A stretch of 64,000 nucleotides of DNA from Rivularia sp. T60_A2020_040 (GTDB lineage Bacteria; Cyanobacteriota; Cyanobacteriia; Cyanobacteriales; Nostocaceae), in NCBI GenBank assembly GCA_015272215.1, contig JACYMD010000048.1, positions 103,940 to 167,939 of the forward strand, written 5' to 3'. Positions within the stretch are counted from its first letter, which is position 1, and the number at the start of each line of letters is the position of its first letter. This document shows positions 50,276 to 59,768 of the stretch, one piece after another. The notes below the pieces were generated by a model. That model did no database searches. It was not told where the DNA came from and saw only the letters and a list, made by a program, of their open reading frames with translations. The translations under genes and the position numbers were made by a program.

Positions 50276-51361
50276 ATGTCTAAACTTGAACTAAAAAACT
50301 TAAATAAAACCTTTTCTCCCAAAGTTGTTCCGGTAAAGGATATTAGTTTATCTGTGGAGGATAGCGAGTTTCTCACTTTACTTGGCCCTAGCGGTTGTGG
50401 TAAGTCTACAACTTTACGAATGATTGCGGGTTTGGAAGAAGTGACGCGAGGAAAAGTATTCTTAGGAAATGAGGATATTACCTACAAACGTGCTGGCGAT
50501 CGCAATATGGCTATGGTATTCCAAAGCTATGCGCTATACCCCCACATGACGGTAGAGGAAAATCTCGCTTCTGGATTAAAGTTAAAAAAAGTACCCCGTG
50601 CAGAAATTCAAGCCCGAATTACGGAAGTAGCGGGACTTTTGGGTTTAGAAGAACTATTTCAACGCAAACCCGGACAACTTTCTGGGGGGCAAAGACAACG
50701 TGTTGCTGTGGGTAGAGCTTTGGTACGGAAAGCTCAAGCCTATTTACTAGACGAACCTTTAAGCAATCTTGATGCTTTGTTACGGGAAAGAGTCCGAGCC
50801 GATATTAAGCAGATATTTGCAGCCCAACAAGCGCCGGTAGTTTATGTTACTCACGATCAAACGGAAGCGATGACGCTTTCTTCTCAAGTCGCGGTGCTAA
50901 ATAACGGCTATATACAGCAATTTGCACCACCAGCAGACATTTACAACCGTCCAGCTAATTTATTTGTCGCTGGTTTTGTAGGTAGTCCACAAATGAATTT
51001 ACTTACTTTACCTTGTCAAGGAAATAATGCCATACTTGGTGATTATTCAGTAAATTTACCGCAGCTACCGACTTTACCACCGCAAATTGTTATGGGTATT
51101 CGTCCGGAACACGTTCGTGTTGCATTACCGGAAGATACGCAAACTGTTAAAGGGCGGGTATATTTAGTCGAAAATTTAGGGATGTACAAATTGGTTAGTG
51201 TGCGTATTGCTAGCTCCCTAACAGAATCGCCGATTATACGGGCTTTACTACCTCCCGACCAAAGTTGGCACAATGAAGAAATTACCCTCGCTCTACCCTC
51301 TAAGAACATCCACTGGTTCGATGTTGAGTCAGGTGATGTGTTGTATCAGGTTAAAGGTTAA
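50276..51361 (+). CDS. Sugar ABC transporter ATP-binding protein (MalK/UgpC-type)
   Basis: LLGPSGCGKSTTLRMIAGLE, LSGGQRQRVAVGRALVRKAQAYLLDEPLSNLD, C-terminal TOBE-like region. Confidence 0.96.
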   Translation: MSKLELKNLNKTFSPKVVPVKDISLSVEDSEFLTLLGPSGCGKSTTLRMIAGLEEVTRGKVFLGNEDITYKRAGDRNMAMVFQSYALYPHMTVEENLASGLKLKKVPRAEIQARITEVAGLLGLEELFQRKPGQLSGGQRQRVAVGRALVRKAQAYLLDEPLSNLDALLRERVRADIKQIFAAQQAPVVYVTHDQTEAMTLSSQVAVLNNGYIQQFAPPADIYNRPANLFVAGFVGSPQMNLLTLPCQGNNAILGDYSVNLPQLPTLPPQIVMGIRPEHVRVALPEDTQTVKGRVYLVENLGMYKLVSVRIASSLTESPIIRALLPPDQSWHNEEITLALPSKNIHWFDVESGDVLYQVKG

Positions 51362-51419
51362 AGGTTAGAGGTTAAAGGTTAATAAACTCTGATGATTAGA
51401 GAATATTTTAAAAGTACTC

Positions 51420-51531
51420 GGCGCTTTATTACCGCTACTATAGAGGCTGGAGTACACCGTAAGATGTACTTAACGTATTTGAAACCCGTGCAGACGGGTG
51501 CCGGTTTGTGTAGCTGCGGTAATAAAGCGCC
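51420..51531 (+). ncRNA. Candidate structured RNA or elaborate terminator: long closing stem with internal hairpins and terminal T-tract
   Basis: ggcgctttattaccgc (51420..51435) pairs perfectly with gcggtaataaagcgcc (51516..51531), followed by tttttac; internal agtaca/tgtact and acccgt/acgggt hairpins. Confidence 0.45.
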
Positions 51532-51562
51532 TTTTTACAATCCATAATCCAAAATCTAAAAT

Positions 51563-52741
51563 CTAAAATTGCAAAAACTTTTCTACCCCGGCTTTTACTT
51601 GTGGTAAATTCATGTAAGCGTCTGCCGCTTCGAGTAAATTATTAATATTTTCTTCGCTAGCATCATCTAAATCGTCGCTTAAACGTTTACCAGTTAAAGA
51701 CTTATCAAGGTTAAATTGCAAGCGTAAAAGCCGCTCATGAAGTATTTGCTTGCTAATATACTCGTAAATATCAGAAGAAGCATCAAACAATACACCAACA
51801 ATTGGTTGAGCCCATTGTAATAAACCCCAACGTTGTGCTTGTTCAAAAGGAATAATTCGGGTTCTATCTCCAGTGCCGATGGAAAGTACGGAAATTTCTT
51901 CATTTGAATAGCCGCATCGTAATGCTTCAGCTATACCACAACTAGAAGGGTTATTTGCAGCAACTCCACCATCAATTGCGGAATATATTGTTTTAATTGA
52001 ATAAGCAGATGTTTTATCAGGAATTCTATCCCAAGCAGGATTGACTATTGCTTGTCTAATGGCACCAATATAACTTTTAATAATCCGAGTTTGTCCGCTA
52101 CCTTTACCGTCAGTAATTCTAATTTCGGCGTTTTGATATACATCATCAACCGTAGATTCATTATCGCTTAAAATAATACTATTTATACTTGCATCCTTAA
52201 CATTCCCGTTAACTCTTTTCTCTAATTTATATGCTGGGAAATAAGTAGGAGCCGATGCAGAAGAAACACATACTTCCCACAATGGAACGTTACCATAGGC
52301 TTTATCTGGTCGCCAACTTTTAAAAATAATTGGATCGCGTTCAATCGTGTCATAAGATACAACTAATAGTCTTGGTGAACTAGCAAGATCAAACAATCTT
52401 GTTTCTCCGAAAACACCTTGTAAAACTTGAATCAAACCTTTATTAGAATACTTAGGAGCAGATATACCGTACCTTAATATTAAAGGTATTCGTTTTAAAG
52501 AAAAAAGACTTTGATAAGGAAAGATAATTGAGCTTTTATTTTGGAAAAAATCGACAATTTCTTGACTACTGCGTCCTGTTGCGATCGCTGCTGCTAAAAT
52601 GGAACCTGTAGAAGTGCCGACGATTAAGTCAAAGTACTCATTTAACGGTTGATTAATCAGATTTTCAATATCAACTAAAATTTTTGCTGCAACAATTCCC
52701 CTAACCCCTCCACCATCTAAACTTAATATCCTAAAAGGCAT
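51563..52741 (-). CDS. Patatin-like phospholipase
   Basis: ILSLDGGGVRGIVAAKIL, GTSTGSILAAAIA, DGGVAANNPSSCGIAEA. Confidence 0.94.
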   Translation of the reverse strand: MPFRILSLDGGGVRGIVAAKILVDIENLINQPLNEYFDLIVGTSTGSILAAAIATGRSSQEIVDFFQNKSSIIFPYQSLFSLKRIPLILRYGISAPKYSNKGLIQVLQGVFGETRLFDLASSPRLLVVSYDTIERDPIIFKSWRPDKAYGNVPLWEVCVSSASAPTYFPAYKLEKRVNGNVKDASINSIILSDNESTVDDVYQNAEIRITDGKGSGQTRIIKSYIGAIRQAIVNPAWDRIPDKTSAYSIKTIYSAIDGGVAANNPSSCGIAEALRCGYSNEEISVLSIGTGDRTRIIPFEQAQRWGLLQWAQPIVGVLFDASSDIYEYISKQILHERLLRLQFNLDKSLTGKRLSDDLDDASEENINNLLEAADAYMNLPQVKAGVEKFLQF

Positions 52742-52804
52742 TTTGATGATTCTCCCTGTATGATGATTTGTATTTATTCAGCAACTGATATGATATATAA
52801 ATCT

Positions 52805-52831
52805 TTGCCTAAATTGCCTAAATTGCCTAAA
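52805..52831. repeat. Three perfect tandem copies of TTGCCTAAA
   Basis: ttgcctaaattgcctaaattgcctaaa. Confidence 0.85.
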
Positions 52832-53191
52832 TTATTATCAATAATCTTGTGATTTGCTGCAATTATATAATATACAAACAGACACAAATCATAATTATAA
52901 ATACCCTGTGAAATCTCAAAATGTTAATAATTTGCTTTGGTTCAATATTAAACATTTCATGTTATTAAAATTGCAGTACAGTTATCTCAACTGCACAAAA
53001 GCTCTGATAGTGAAGATATATTCTCATTAAACAGATACTCTTTTAAATAATCTGCGAATAATACTTCGTTGTTTAGAGCTAAATTTTTGTAATATAAAAG
53101 ACACAGTGAAATCACTTGCTGAGCAACAAAATATTAGGTAATCTAACAGTAAGTTTATATAAAAATACTTACAAAAGGAGTGATTGGTGTA

Positions 53192-54277
53192 GTGAAGCTC
53201 AAAGCATTATCAATAACATCTGCTAGTACAGCATTGATTTTTTGGAGTACAGCACAAACAGTTAAAGCCGCAAACTTCAACCCCGCACCGATTTATCAAG
53301 ATGTCGGAACGTACAGTACAACTATCTCTGGAAATAATAATAAGACAGATATTTACTTTCCCAAGCCCAGAGATTTAAACAGTGGTAACTATTCCTTTCC
53401 CGTTGCTTTATTGTTGCAAGGTGCCAATGTAGATAAATCAAGTTATTCTGAATATGCCAGTATTGTCGCTCGCTATGGTTTTGTAGTAGTCGTACCCAAT
53501 CATCCGAGGTCTTTACCGCAATTCGGATTTAATGGACTTTTACCGGAAACTTCGCAAATCAATGATGTTCTCGCACAGGTAAAGATCGAAAATGCTAATT
53601 CTACTTCACCTATAAATGGCATTGTTAATACAGACAAACTAGCTTTATTAGGTCATTCCGCAGGGAGTGCTGTAGGATTAAGCGCGATCGCAAACATTTG
53701 TATTCAACCAGTTTTATGTGAAGGTTCTTTTAACCAACCCGAAGAATTAGTTGCAGGGATATTTTTTGGTGGAAACCTCCGAGATCAAACTACAGACGAA
53801 TTTATCCCCATCAATAATTCTGGAATTCCTACCGCATTAATACAGGGAAACCGTGATAGTATAGCACTTCCTTTCCGAGCCGAGGCGGCTTACGATAATA
53901 TTCAAAATCCTCCCAAAGCCTTAATTAGTATTTTAGGTGCAAATCACTACGGTATTACTAATACTAATAATCCTGATGGTCCAATACCAGACCCCAATAT
54001 TCCAACAATACCTCAAGATGTAGCGGTAGAAACTGTTGCACGTTGGAGTGGGTTATTTTTACGTGCTAGCGTGCTTGAGGAAAAAGAAGCTTTTGATTAT
54101 GTATATTCGACTGGTGATTTATTAGATAAGAATGTAACGGTTATCAGCCAAGTCAAACCGATTCCCGAAACAACTTCTATATGGAGTTTAGCAGCATTGA
54201 GCTTTGCTTTTGTTGGGTGGAAAGGAAAGAATAAAATTAAAAATTTAAATTTTGATAATTTGAACAGTAGAAAATAG
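53192..54277 (+). CDS. Secreted alpha/beta hydrolase with PEP-CTERM-like C-terminus
   Basis: LALLGHSAGSAVGLSAIA nucleophile elbow; C-terminal PIPETTSIWSLAALSFAFVGWKGKNK; aaggag RBS supports GTG 53192 rather than 53180. Confidence 0.75.
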   Translation: MKLKALSITSASTALIFWSTAQTVKAANFNPAPIYQDVGTYSTTISGNNNKTDIYFPKPRDLNSGNYSFPVALLLQGANVDKSSYSEYASIVARYGFVVVVPNHPRSLPQFGFNGLLPETSQINDVLAQVKIENANSTSPINGIVNTDKLALLGHSAGSAVGLSAIANICIQPVLCEGSFNQPEELVAGIFFGGNLRDQTTDEFIPINNSGIPTALIQGNRDSIALPFRAEAAYDNIQNPPKALISILGANHYGITNTNNPDGPIPDPNIPTIPQDVAVETVARWSGLFLRASVLEEKEAFDYVYSTGDLLDKNVTVISQVKPIPETTSIWSLAALSFAFVGWKGKNKIKNLNFDNLNSRK

Positions 54278-54295
54278 ATATATTGGAAAAAAATT

Positions 54296-54321
54296 TAGAG
54301 ACACGATATATCGCGTCTCTA
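54296..54321. terminator. Hairpin between convergent genes
   Basis: tagagacacgata / tatcgcgtctcta, 12 of 13 pairs. Confidence 0.6.
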
Positions 54322-54329
54322 AGTTATTA

Positions 54330-55310
54330 CTATTTACCTTGAATACTCATATCCATTGTTAACTGAGAAGTCATGGGAGTTTCTTCTAAAGTATTCACAT
54401 TTTTGCCAATATATTGACTATCAGCAACTAAACCAAGTTGAGAACTTATCGGCATAACTTTATCAAGTTGGATTGTAGCTTTTCCTTTTGCACTACCTTT
54501 AAATGATTGTAGAGTTAAAATACCATCTAAAGGCAATCCGGGATAGTCAATTACTTGAGATGATTTTTCTTGTTGCTGTAAATCAACATTTAAAGTAGCA
54601 ACATTATCTTTGATATTTACTAATTCATAAGTAGTCGTTTGTTTGAGATTAATTCCGTTAATATCTGTTTCAGAATTAATCTGCCATTTTGCACCGATTC
54701 CCACAGCCTCTTGTGGAACTGGTGAAGATAATTGTTGTAATGAATTAGATAATTGTTCAACAAGAAACTTGATATTTACATCTACTTTTGCTGGAATTGC
54801 GTAATTAATTTGTTTAGTTATACCTTGGTTATCAATCACAGCAGAACCTGTGAAATTTTCCAATTGTTCTATTTGCTTGCTAATAACTTTAATTAATTCT
54901 GGTTTAGTTTGAGCGTCACCTTGAATATCTACATTACTATAAGCAATATCATAATAAATATCTCCATTGGGTTCTACTTTAGTAACTGTTGAATCTAAAG
55001 TAATAATATAAGCTGGTAACTTTGCCCTAGGCATTTTAAAATCACCAATAGACATCAAAGTGTCTTTACTCAAGGTAATATTTATAGTTTGCTTAGTTCC
55101 GACTTTTGGGGTAAAACGTAATTTTTCTTTTTTACCAGTTCCCGTATTAATAACTTTTAATTGTGGTAATTTTACACTAGTAGGTTTAGTAGATTGCTTT
55201 TGAGTTTGAATCACTACAGAAGCAGGTTGAGCATTCACACTTGTTAAATTTTGCTCTAATCCCCATCCCGCAATTACAAAAAAAATCGAACTAGCTAAAA
55301 ATAATTTTTT
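54330..55310 (-). CDS. Hypothetical secreted protein (DUF6263-like)
   Basis: Signal-like MKKLFLASSIFFVIAGWGLEQ; KLRFTPKVGTKQTINITLSKDT; start at second Met. Confidence 0.6.
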   Translation of the reverse strand, partial: KKLFLASSIFFVIAGWGLEQNLTSVNAQPASVVIQTQKQSTKPTSVKLPQLKVINTGTGKKEKLRFTPKVGTKQTINITLSKDTLMSIGDFKMPRAKLPAYIITLDSTVTKVEPNGDIYYDIAYSNVDIQGDAQTKPELIKVISKQIEQLENFTGSAVIDNQGITKQINYAIPAKVDVNIKFLVEQLSNSLQQLSSPVPQEAVGIGAKWQINSETDINGINLKQTTTYELVNIKDNVATLNVDLQQQEKSSQVIDYPGLPLDGILTLQSFKGSAKGKATIQLDKVMPISSQLGLVADSQYIGKNVNTLEETPMTSQLTMDMSIQGK

Positions 55311-55680
55311 CATCAGGTTAATAGATAATGACAACTCAAAATATTAAGTATACAGGCTGAAATTGGATTGCTCGCGATTAACTATTTTAGTTTTGTTTGC
55401 TTTGAACAATCCATGATAAACTGAAAATTTGTCAACAGTAAAATCTCATTTAATTGACAATACATTATATTTGAAAGTTCCCAATCATCATCGAAATCGA
55501 ACCGGATTCCTATAACTATTAGTAAGCCAAGGGAATAGGGAACAGGAAATAGGAAAAGCATTGAACAGTATATTAATCTAAAATCCGTCTTGGAAAATTT
55601 TGGGGTTCGAGAATCTACACCCCAACGCCACTTGCTACAAGTCGGGAAACCATAGCCGAGCAGTGGCTCAACTTTCCGCA

Positions 55681-55715
55681 AAATCTAAAATCTAAAATCT
55701 AAAATCCAAAATTCA
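55681..55715. repeat. AAAATCT heptamer array abutting the rbsK start codon
   Basis: aaatctaaaatctaaaatctaaaatccaaaattca. Confidence 0.85.
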
Positions 55716-55716
55716 A

Positions 55717-56643
55717 ATGAGTATTATCGTTTTCGGTAGCATCAATATAGATTTAGTAGCAACAGCACCTCATTTACCGATGGCAGGTGAAACATTATTA
55801 GGACACGATTTTTTTAAAGTACCCGGTGGTAAAGGTGCTAATCAAGCAGTCGCACTGACAAAGTTAGGCATTTCTACGGAACTTGTCGGACGTGTCGGAA
55901 AACAAGGTTTTAGTGAAGAACTTCTCAACTACTTACAAAAATCTGGTGTCAAAACAGATAACGTATTTATTGATGAAGCAGTAAGTTCCGGTGTGGCAAT
56001 TATTACCGTAGATGATTTGGGAGAAAATCAAATTGTCGTGATTCCCGGTGCAAACGGGTGTGTCGGTGAACAAGATGTAGAAAGACTCTCACGATTATTA
56101 CCCGGAAAACAAGCGCTGTTATTGCAATTAGAAATCCCGATATCTGCCGTAATTGCAGCTGCAAAAGAGGCACAAAAAGCCGGAGTCAAAGTAATTCTCG
56201 ACCCCGCACCCGCACAATCCGAGTTACCAGAATCACTTTATCCATTAGTAGATATTCTGACACCGAATGAAGTTGAAGCAGCACAATTAGTAGGTTTTAC
56301 AGTTAATGGAGAAGATTCAGCAAAGAAAGCAGCCGAAGTTTTATTACAAAAAGGTGTAAAGTGTGCAATCGTTAAACTTGGTGCAAAAGGTGTTTATTGT
56401 GGTACCGCAACAGAAAGTTTTTTTACACCAGCATTTTCAGTACAAACAGTAGACACCACAGCCGCAGGAGACGCTTTTAATGGAGGTTTAGCGGCAGCGC
56501 TTTCCGAGGGACTTTCCTTACGTCAAGCCGTGACATGGGGTGCAGCAGCAGGGGCATTAGCAGCAACCAAATCCGGCGCACAACCTTCGTTACCTGATAG
56601 AGTTGTATTTGATAAGTTTTTGGTAATAGGGAATAGGGAATAG
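55717..56643 (+). CDS. rbsK: Ribokinase / PfkB-family carbohydrate kinase
   Basis: VFGSINIDLVATAPHLPMAGETLLGHDFFKVPGGKGANQAVALTKLG, DTTAAGDAFNGGLAAAL. Confidence 0.94.
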   Translation: MSIIVFGSINIDLVATAPHLPMAGETLLGHDFFKVPGGKGANQAVALTKLGISTELVGRVGKQGFSEELLNYLQKSGVKTDNVFIDEAVSSGVAIITVDDLGENQIVVIPGANGCVGEQDVERLSRLLPGKQALLLQLEIPISAVIAAAKEAQKAGVKVILDPAPAQSELPESLYPLVDILTPNEVEAAQLVGFTVNGEDSAKKAAEVLLQKGVKCAIVKLGAKGVYCGTATESFFTPAFSVQTVDTTAAGDAFNGGLAAALSEGLSLRQAVTWGAAAGALAATKSGAQPSLPDRVVFDKFLVIGNRE

Positions 56644-56769
56644 GGAGTGCGAGCAAGATGCTCGCTGCTGACAATTAGCGAGCAAGATGTATGTCCTTAC
56701 GGACACGCTTCGCTAACGCACTACTAAGAGAAAACAATCCAAAATCTAAAATCTAAAATCCAAAATCGA

Positions 56770-58041
56770 ATGACTTACGATTTAATTTTACGCCGGGGTA
56801 GATTAATTACATTTGATACTGAAGATAGTCAACTTGTGGATATTGGGATTAAAGATGGTTTAATTACGGCTATCTCTCCCAATTTACGCGAATCTACGCA
56901 TCAAGAAATCGATTTAGCATCAAAGTTAGTTTCACCGCCTTTTGTTGAGTCACACATTCATTTAGATTCAGTTTTGACAGCAGGAGAACCCCGTTGGAAT
57001 CAAAGTGGGACACTGTTTGAAGGAATTCAAATTTGGAGCGATCGCAAACGTGAAATTACTATCGAAGATGTAAAAAAACGCGCTCTCACTATGTTGAAAG
57101 AGCAAGCAGCACAGGGTATATTATTTGTCAGAACCCATGCAGATGTCAGTGAACCGCAGTTAATTGCACTCCAAGCATTATTAGAATTGCGCGATGAAGT
57201 TAAAGATTGGATAACCTTACAAGTAGTTGCATTTCCTCAAGATGGGATTTACTCAAATTCCCAAAACGAAATGTTGCTGGAAAAAGCTTTAGAAATGGGA
57301 GCGGATGCGGTGGGAGGAATTCCCCATTATGAATTGACACGAGATTTGGGAGTGCTGTCAGTAAAACGAGTATTTGAATTAGCAGCAAAATATAATCGTC
57401 TAATTGATATCCATTGTGACGAAATTGATGATGAACAATCGCGGTTTTTAGAAGTTGTCGCAGCCGAAGCTATTCGGACAAAAATCGGTAATCGAGTTAC
57501 AGCCAGTCATACTACCGCTTTCGGTTCCTATAATAATGCTTATGCTTATAAATTAATGGGTTTCCTACAACGCGCTCAAATTAATTTTATTGCCAATCCA
57601 CTGATTAATATTACCTTACAAGGACGTACAGATAGTTATCCCAAACGTCGAGGAGTCACTCGTGTTAAAGAACTATGGCAAAATGGTTTGAACGTCAGTT
57701 TCGGTCACGATTGCGTCCAAGATCCGTGGTATAGTTTAGGCACAGGAAGTATGTTAGATGTTGCTCATATGGGAGTACATATTTGTCATATGACTGGAAG
57801 ACAAGAAGTCAACGCTTGTTATCAAATGGTTACAAATAATGGAGCTAAAACATTACATATAGAAGATAAATATGGAGTCGAAATCGGCAAATCTGCATCT
57901 TTGATTGTGTTAGATGAACGGGATTACTACGACGCTATTCGTATTCGCAATCAACCCCGCTACGTGATTTCTCAAGGGAAAATTATTGCTTCTACAATAC
58001 CAGCAACGACCAATTTTTCATTAACAGGGAATTGGATTTAA
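56770..58041 (+). CDS. codA: Cytosine deaminase-like amidohydrolase
   Basis: PPFVESHIHLDSVLTAGEPRWNQSGTLFEGI, IDIHCDEIDDEQSRF, ASHTTAFGSY, SFGHDCVQDPWYSLGTGSMLDVAHMG. Confidence 0.9.
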   Translation: MTYDLILRRGRLITFDTEDSQLVDIGIKDGLITAISPNLRESTHQEIDLASKLVSPPFVESHIHLDSVLTAGEPRWNQSGTLFEGIQIWSDRKREITIEDVKKRALTMLKEQAAQGILFVRTHADVSEPQLIALQALLELRDEVKDWITLQVVAFPQDGIYSNSQNEMLLEKALEMGADAVGGIPHYELTRDLGVLSVKRVFELAAKYNRLIDIHCDEIDDEQSRFLEVVAAEAIRTKIGNRVTASHTTAFGSYNNAYAYKLMGFLQRAQINFIANPLINITLQGRTDSYPKRRGVTRVKELWQNGLNVSFGHDCVQDPWYSLGTGSMLDVAHMGVHICHMTGRQEVNACYQMVTNNGAKTLHIEDKYGVEIGKSASLIVLDERDYYDAIRIRNQPRYVISQGKIIASTIPATTNFSLTGNWI

Positions 58042-58079
58042 TTTTTGATTGTTAATTTTTAATTTTTGATTTTATTTTT

Positions 58080-59003
58080 ATGTCAAAACAACTCGTATTA
58101 ATGGATCATGATGGTGGTGTGGACGATTATTTGGCAACTATGTTGTTAATGACTATGGATAATGTCCAACCGCTTGGTGTTGTGGTGACAGCGGCTGATT
58201 GTTATGCACAACCTGCGGTTAATGCTACTCGGAAAATTCTCGATTTAATGGGATTTTCTAATATTCCAGTCGCAGAAAGTAAAGTGCGGGGAATTAATTC
58301 ATTTCCCAATCTTTACCGTCGTGATTCCTTTGTCGTTGACCATTTTCCTATACTTAATCAACAGGAAATTATCAGCACACCTTTAATTACAGAACCCGGT
58401 GAAGATTTTACCGTTAAAGTACTGCAACAAGCACCCAAACCAGTTACAATCATGGCAACTGGACCATTAACAAATATTGCAACAGCCTTACAAAAAGCAC
58501 CAGAAATCGAAACAAAAATTCAACGAATTGTGTGGATGGGAGGTGCATTAAATGTACCCGGTAACGTTGAAAAAAATTGGGAACCGGGACAAGATGGAAC
58601 TGCCGAATGGAATGCTTATTGGGACGCAATTTCGGTAGCACAAATATGGGATACTCAAATTGAAATCATTATGTGTCCTTTAGATATTACTAATAATGTC
58701 CCAGTGACATCAGAAATTGTCCAACAAATGGGTAAACAAAGAAATTATCCCATATCAGATTTAGCAGGACAATGTTATGCCTTAGTAATTCCCCAAGATT
58801 ATTATTTTTGGGATGTATTAGCAACAGCTTATTTAGCACGTCCAGAATTATTTGAATTAAAAGAAATCGAAACAGAAATTATTACCAATGGCAAAAGTCA
58901 AGGAAGAACAAAAATTGCATCACCAGGAAGAAAAGTTTCAGTAATGGACAAAGTAGATCAACAAGCTTTTTATAATTATATTTTGCAACAGTGGAAGAGG
59001 TAA
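58080..59003 (+). CDS. Nucleoside hydrolase (IU-NH family)
   Basis: LMDHDGGVDDYLATMLLM, IMATGPLTNIATAL, WMGGALNVPGNV, EWNAYWDAISVAQIW. Confidence 0.92.
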   Translation: MSKQLVLMDHDGGVDDYLATMLLMTMDNVQPLGVVVTAADCYAQPAVNATRKILDLMGFSNIPVAESKVRGINSFPNLYRRDSFVVDHFPILNQQEIISTPLITEPGEDFTVKVLQQAPKPVTIMATGPLTNIATALQKAPEIETKIQRIVWMGGALNVPGNVEKNWEPGQDGTAEWNAYWDAISVAQIWDTQIEIIMCPLDITNNVPVTSEIVQQMGKQRNYPISDLAGQCYALVIPQDYYFWDVLATAYLARPELFELKEIETEIITNGKSQGRTKIASPGRKVSVMDKVDQQAFYNYILQQWKR

Positions 59004-59045
59004 AGGAGTTAGGAGTTATGAGTTAGGAGTTAGGAGTGAAAAATG

Positions 59046-59594
59046 TTATTTAACCAAATCCAAACCCAAAAACAAAGCTGCAACAGTTCCAGCAACAGAA
59101 ATTTCACCTTTAATTATTTTCGATAAAACTGCATCTATAGGAATTAAAATAACTTCAATTTCTTCAGTAATATCAAACTTAATTTTCCCCGTTTTAACAA
59201 CATTTTCAGCAACATATAAATGTAATTGATTAGTATCCTTACTCGGCTTATCGTAAAAAGTCGCTATCTTCTTAATTTGTGACGCAACATAACCAGTTTC
59301 TTCTTCAAGCTCCCTGACTGCTGCAACCTCACCACTTTCCGTTTCTGGATTAAAACCACCAGCAGGAAGTTCAATAAAAAAATCACCGATTGCGTGCCTA
59401 TACTGCTTAACAAAAACAACTTCTTGATTGCTAGTAATTGGTAAAATTATTGCGACATCCGGTTTAAGATAAACAAAATAATCATCAATTACTTGTCCAT
59501 TCGGTAACTCAACTTCATCCCGTCTTACCTTACACCAAGGATGATTTAAAGCCATCTTTGATTGTAAAATCTTCCATTTATTTAAATTAGCCAT
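59046..59594 (-). CDS. NUDIX hydrolase (ADP-ribose pyrophosphatase-like)
   Basis: ELPAGGFNPETESGEVAAVRELEEETGYVA NUDIX box. Confidence 0.93.
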   Translation of the reverse strand: MANLNKWKILQSKMALNHPWCKVRRDEVELPNGQVIDDYFVYLKPDVAIILPITSNQEVVFVKQYRHAIGDFFIELPAGGFNPETESGEVAAVRELEEETGYVASQIKKIATFYDKPSKDTNQLHLYVAENVVKTGKIKFDITEEIEVILIPIDAVLSKIIKGEISVAGTVAALFLGLDLVK

Positions 59595-59768
59595 TTTTAG
59601 GTTAAATGTGAATAAAATTAAATATAAATTTCAAAAAAAATCATTCTTCCCTCAGCGAAACTTTGCGCTTAACCTCCGCGTACCTTTGCGTTTCAAAAAA
59701 TCTTATTTACTACACAAAACTGACTCATAATAAACTAAATCACCAAGTATTTTATCCAATCCCCAATC

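Noticed and set aside
51563-52741. Patatin-like protein considered as a CBASS-type defence effector
   Set aside because: No adjacent CD-NTase, Cap2/Cap3 or other defence partner; ordinary patatin motifs only.
55382-55681. 99-aa minus-strand ORF upstream of rbsK
   Set aside because: Contains translated repeat/low-complexity sequence and no family signature; overlaps AAAATCT repeat leader.
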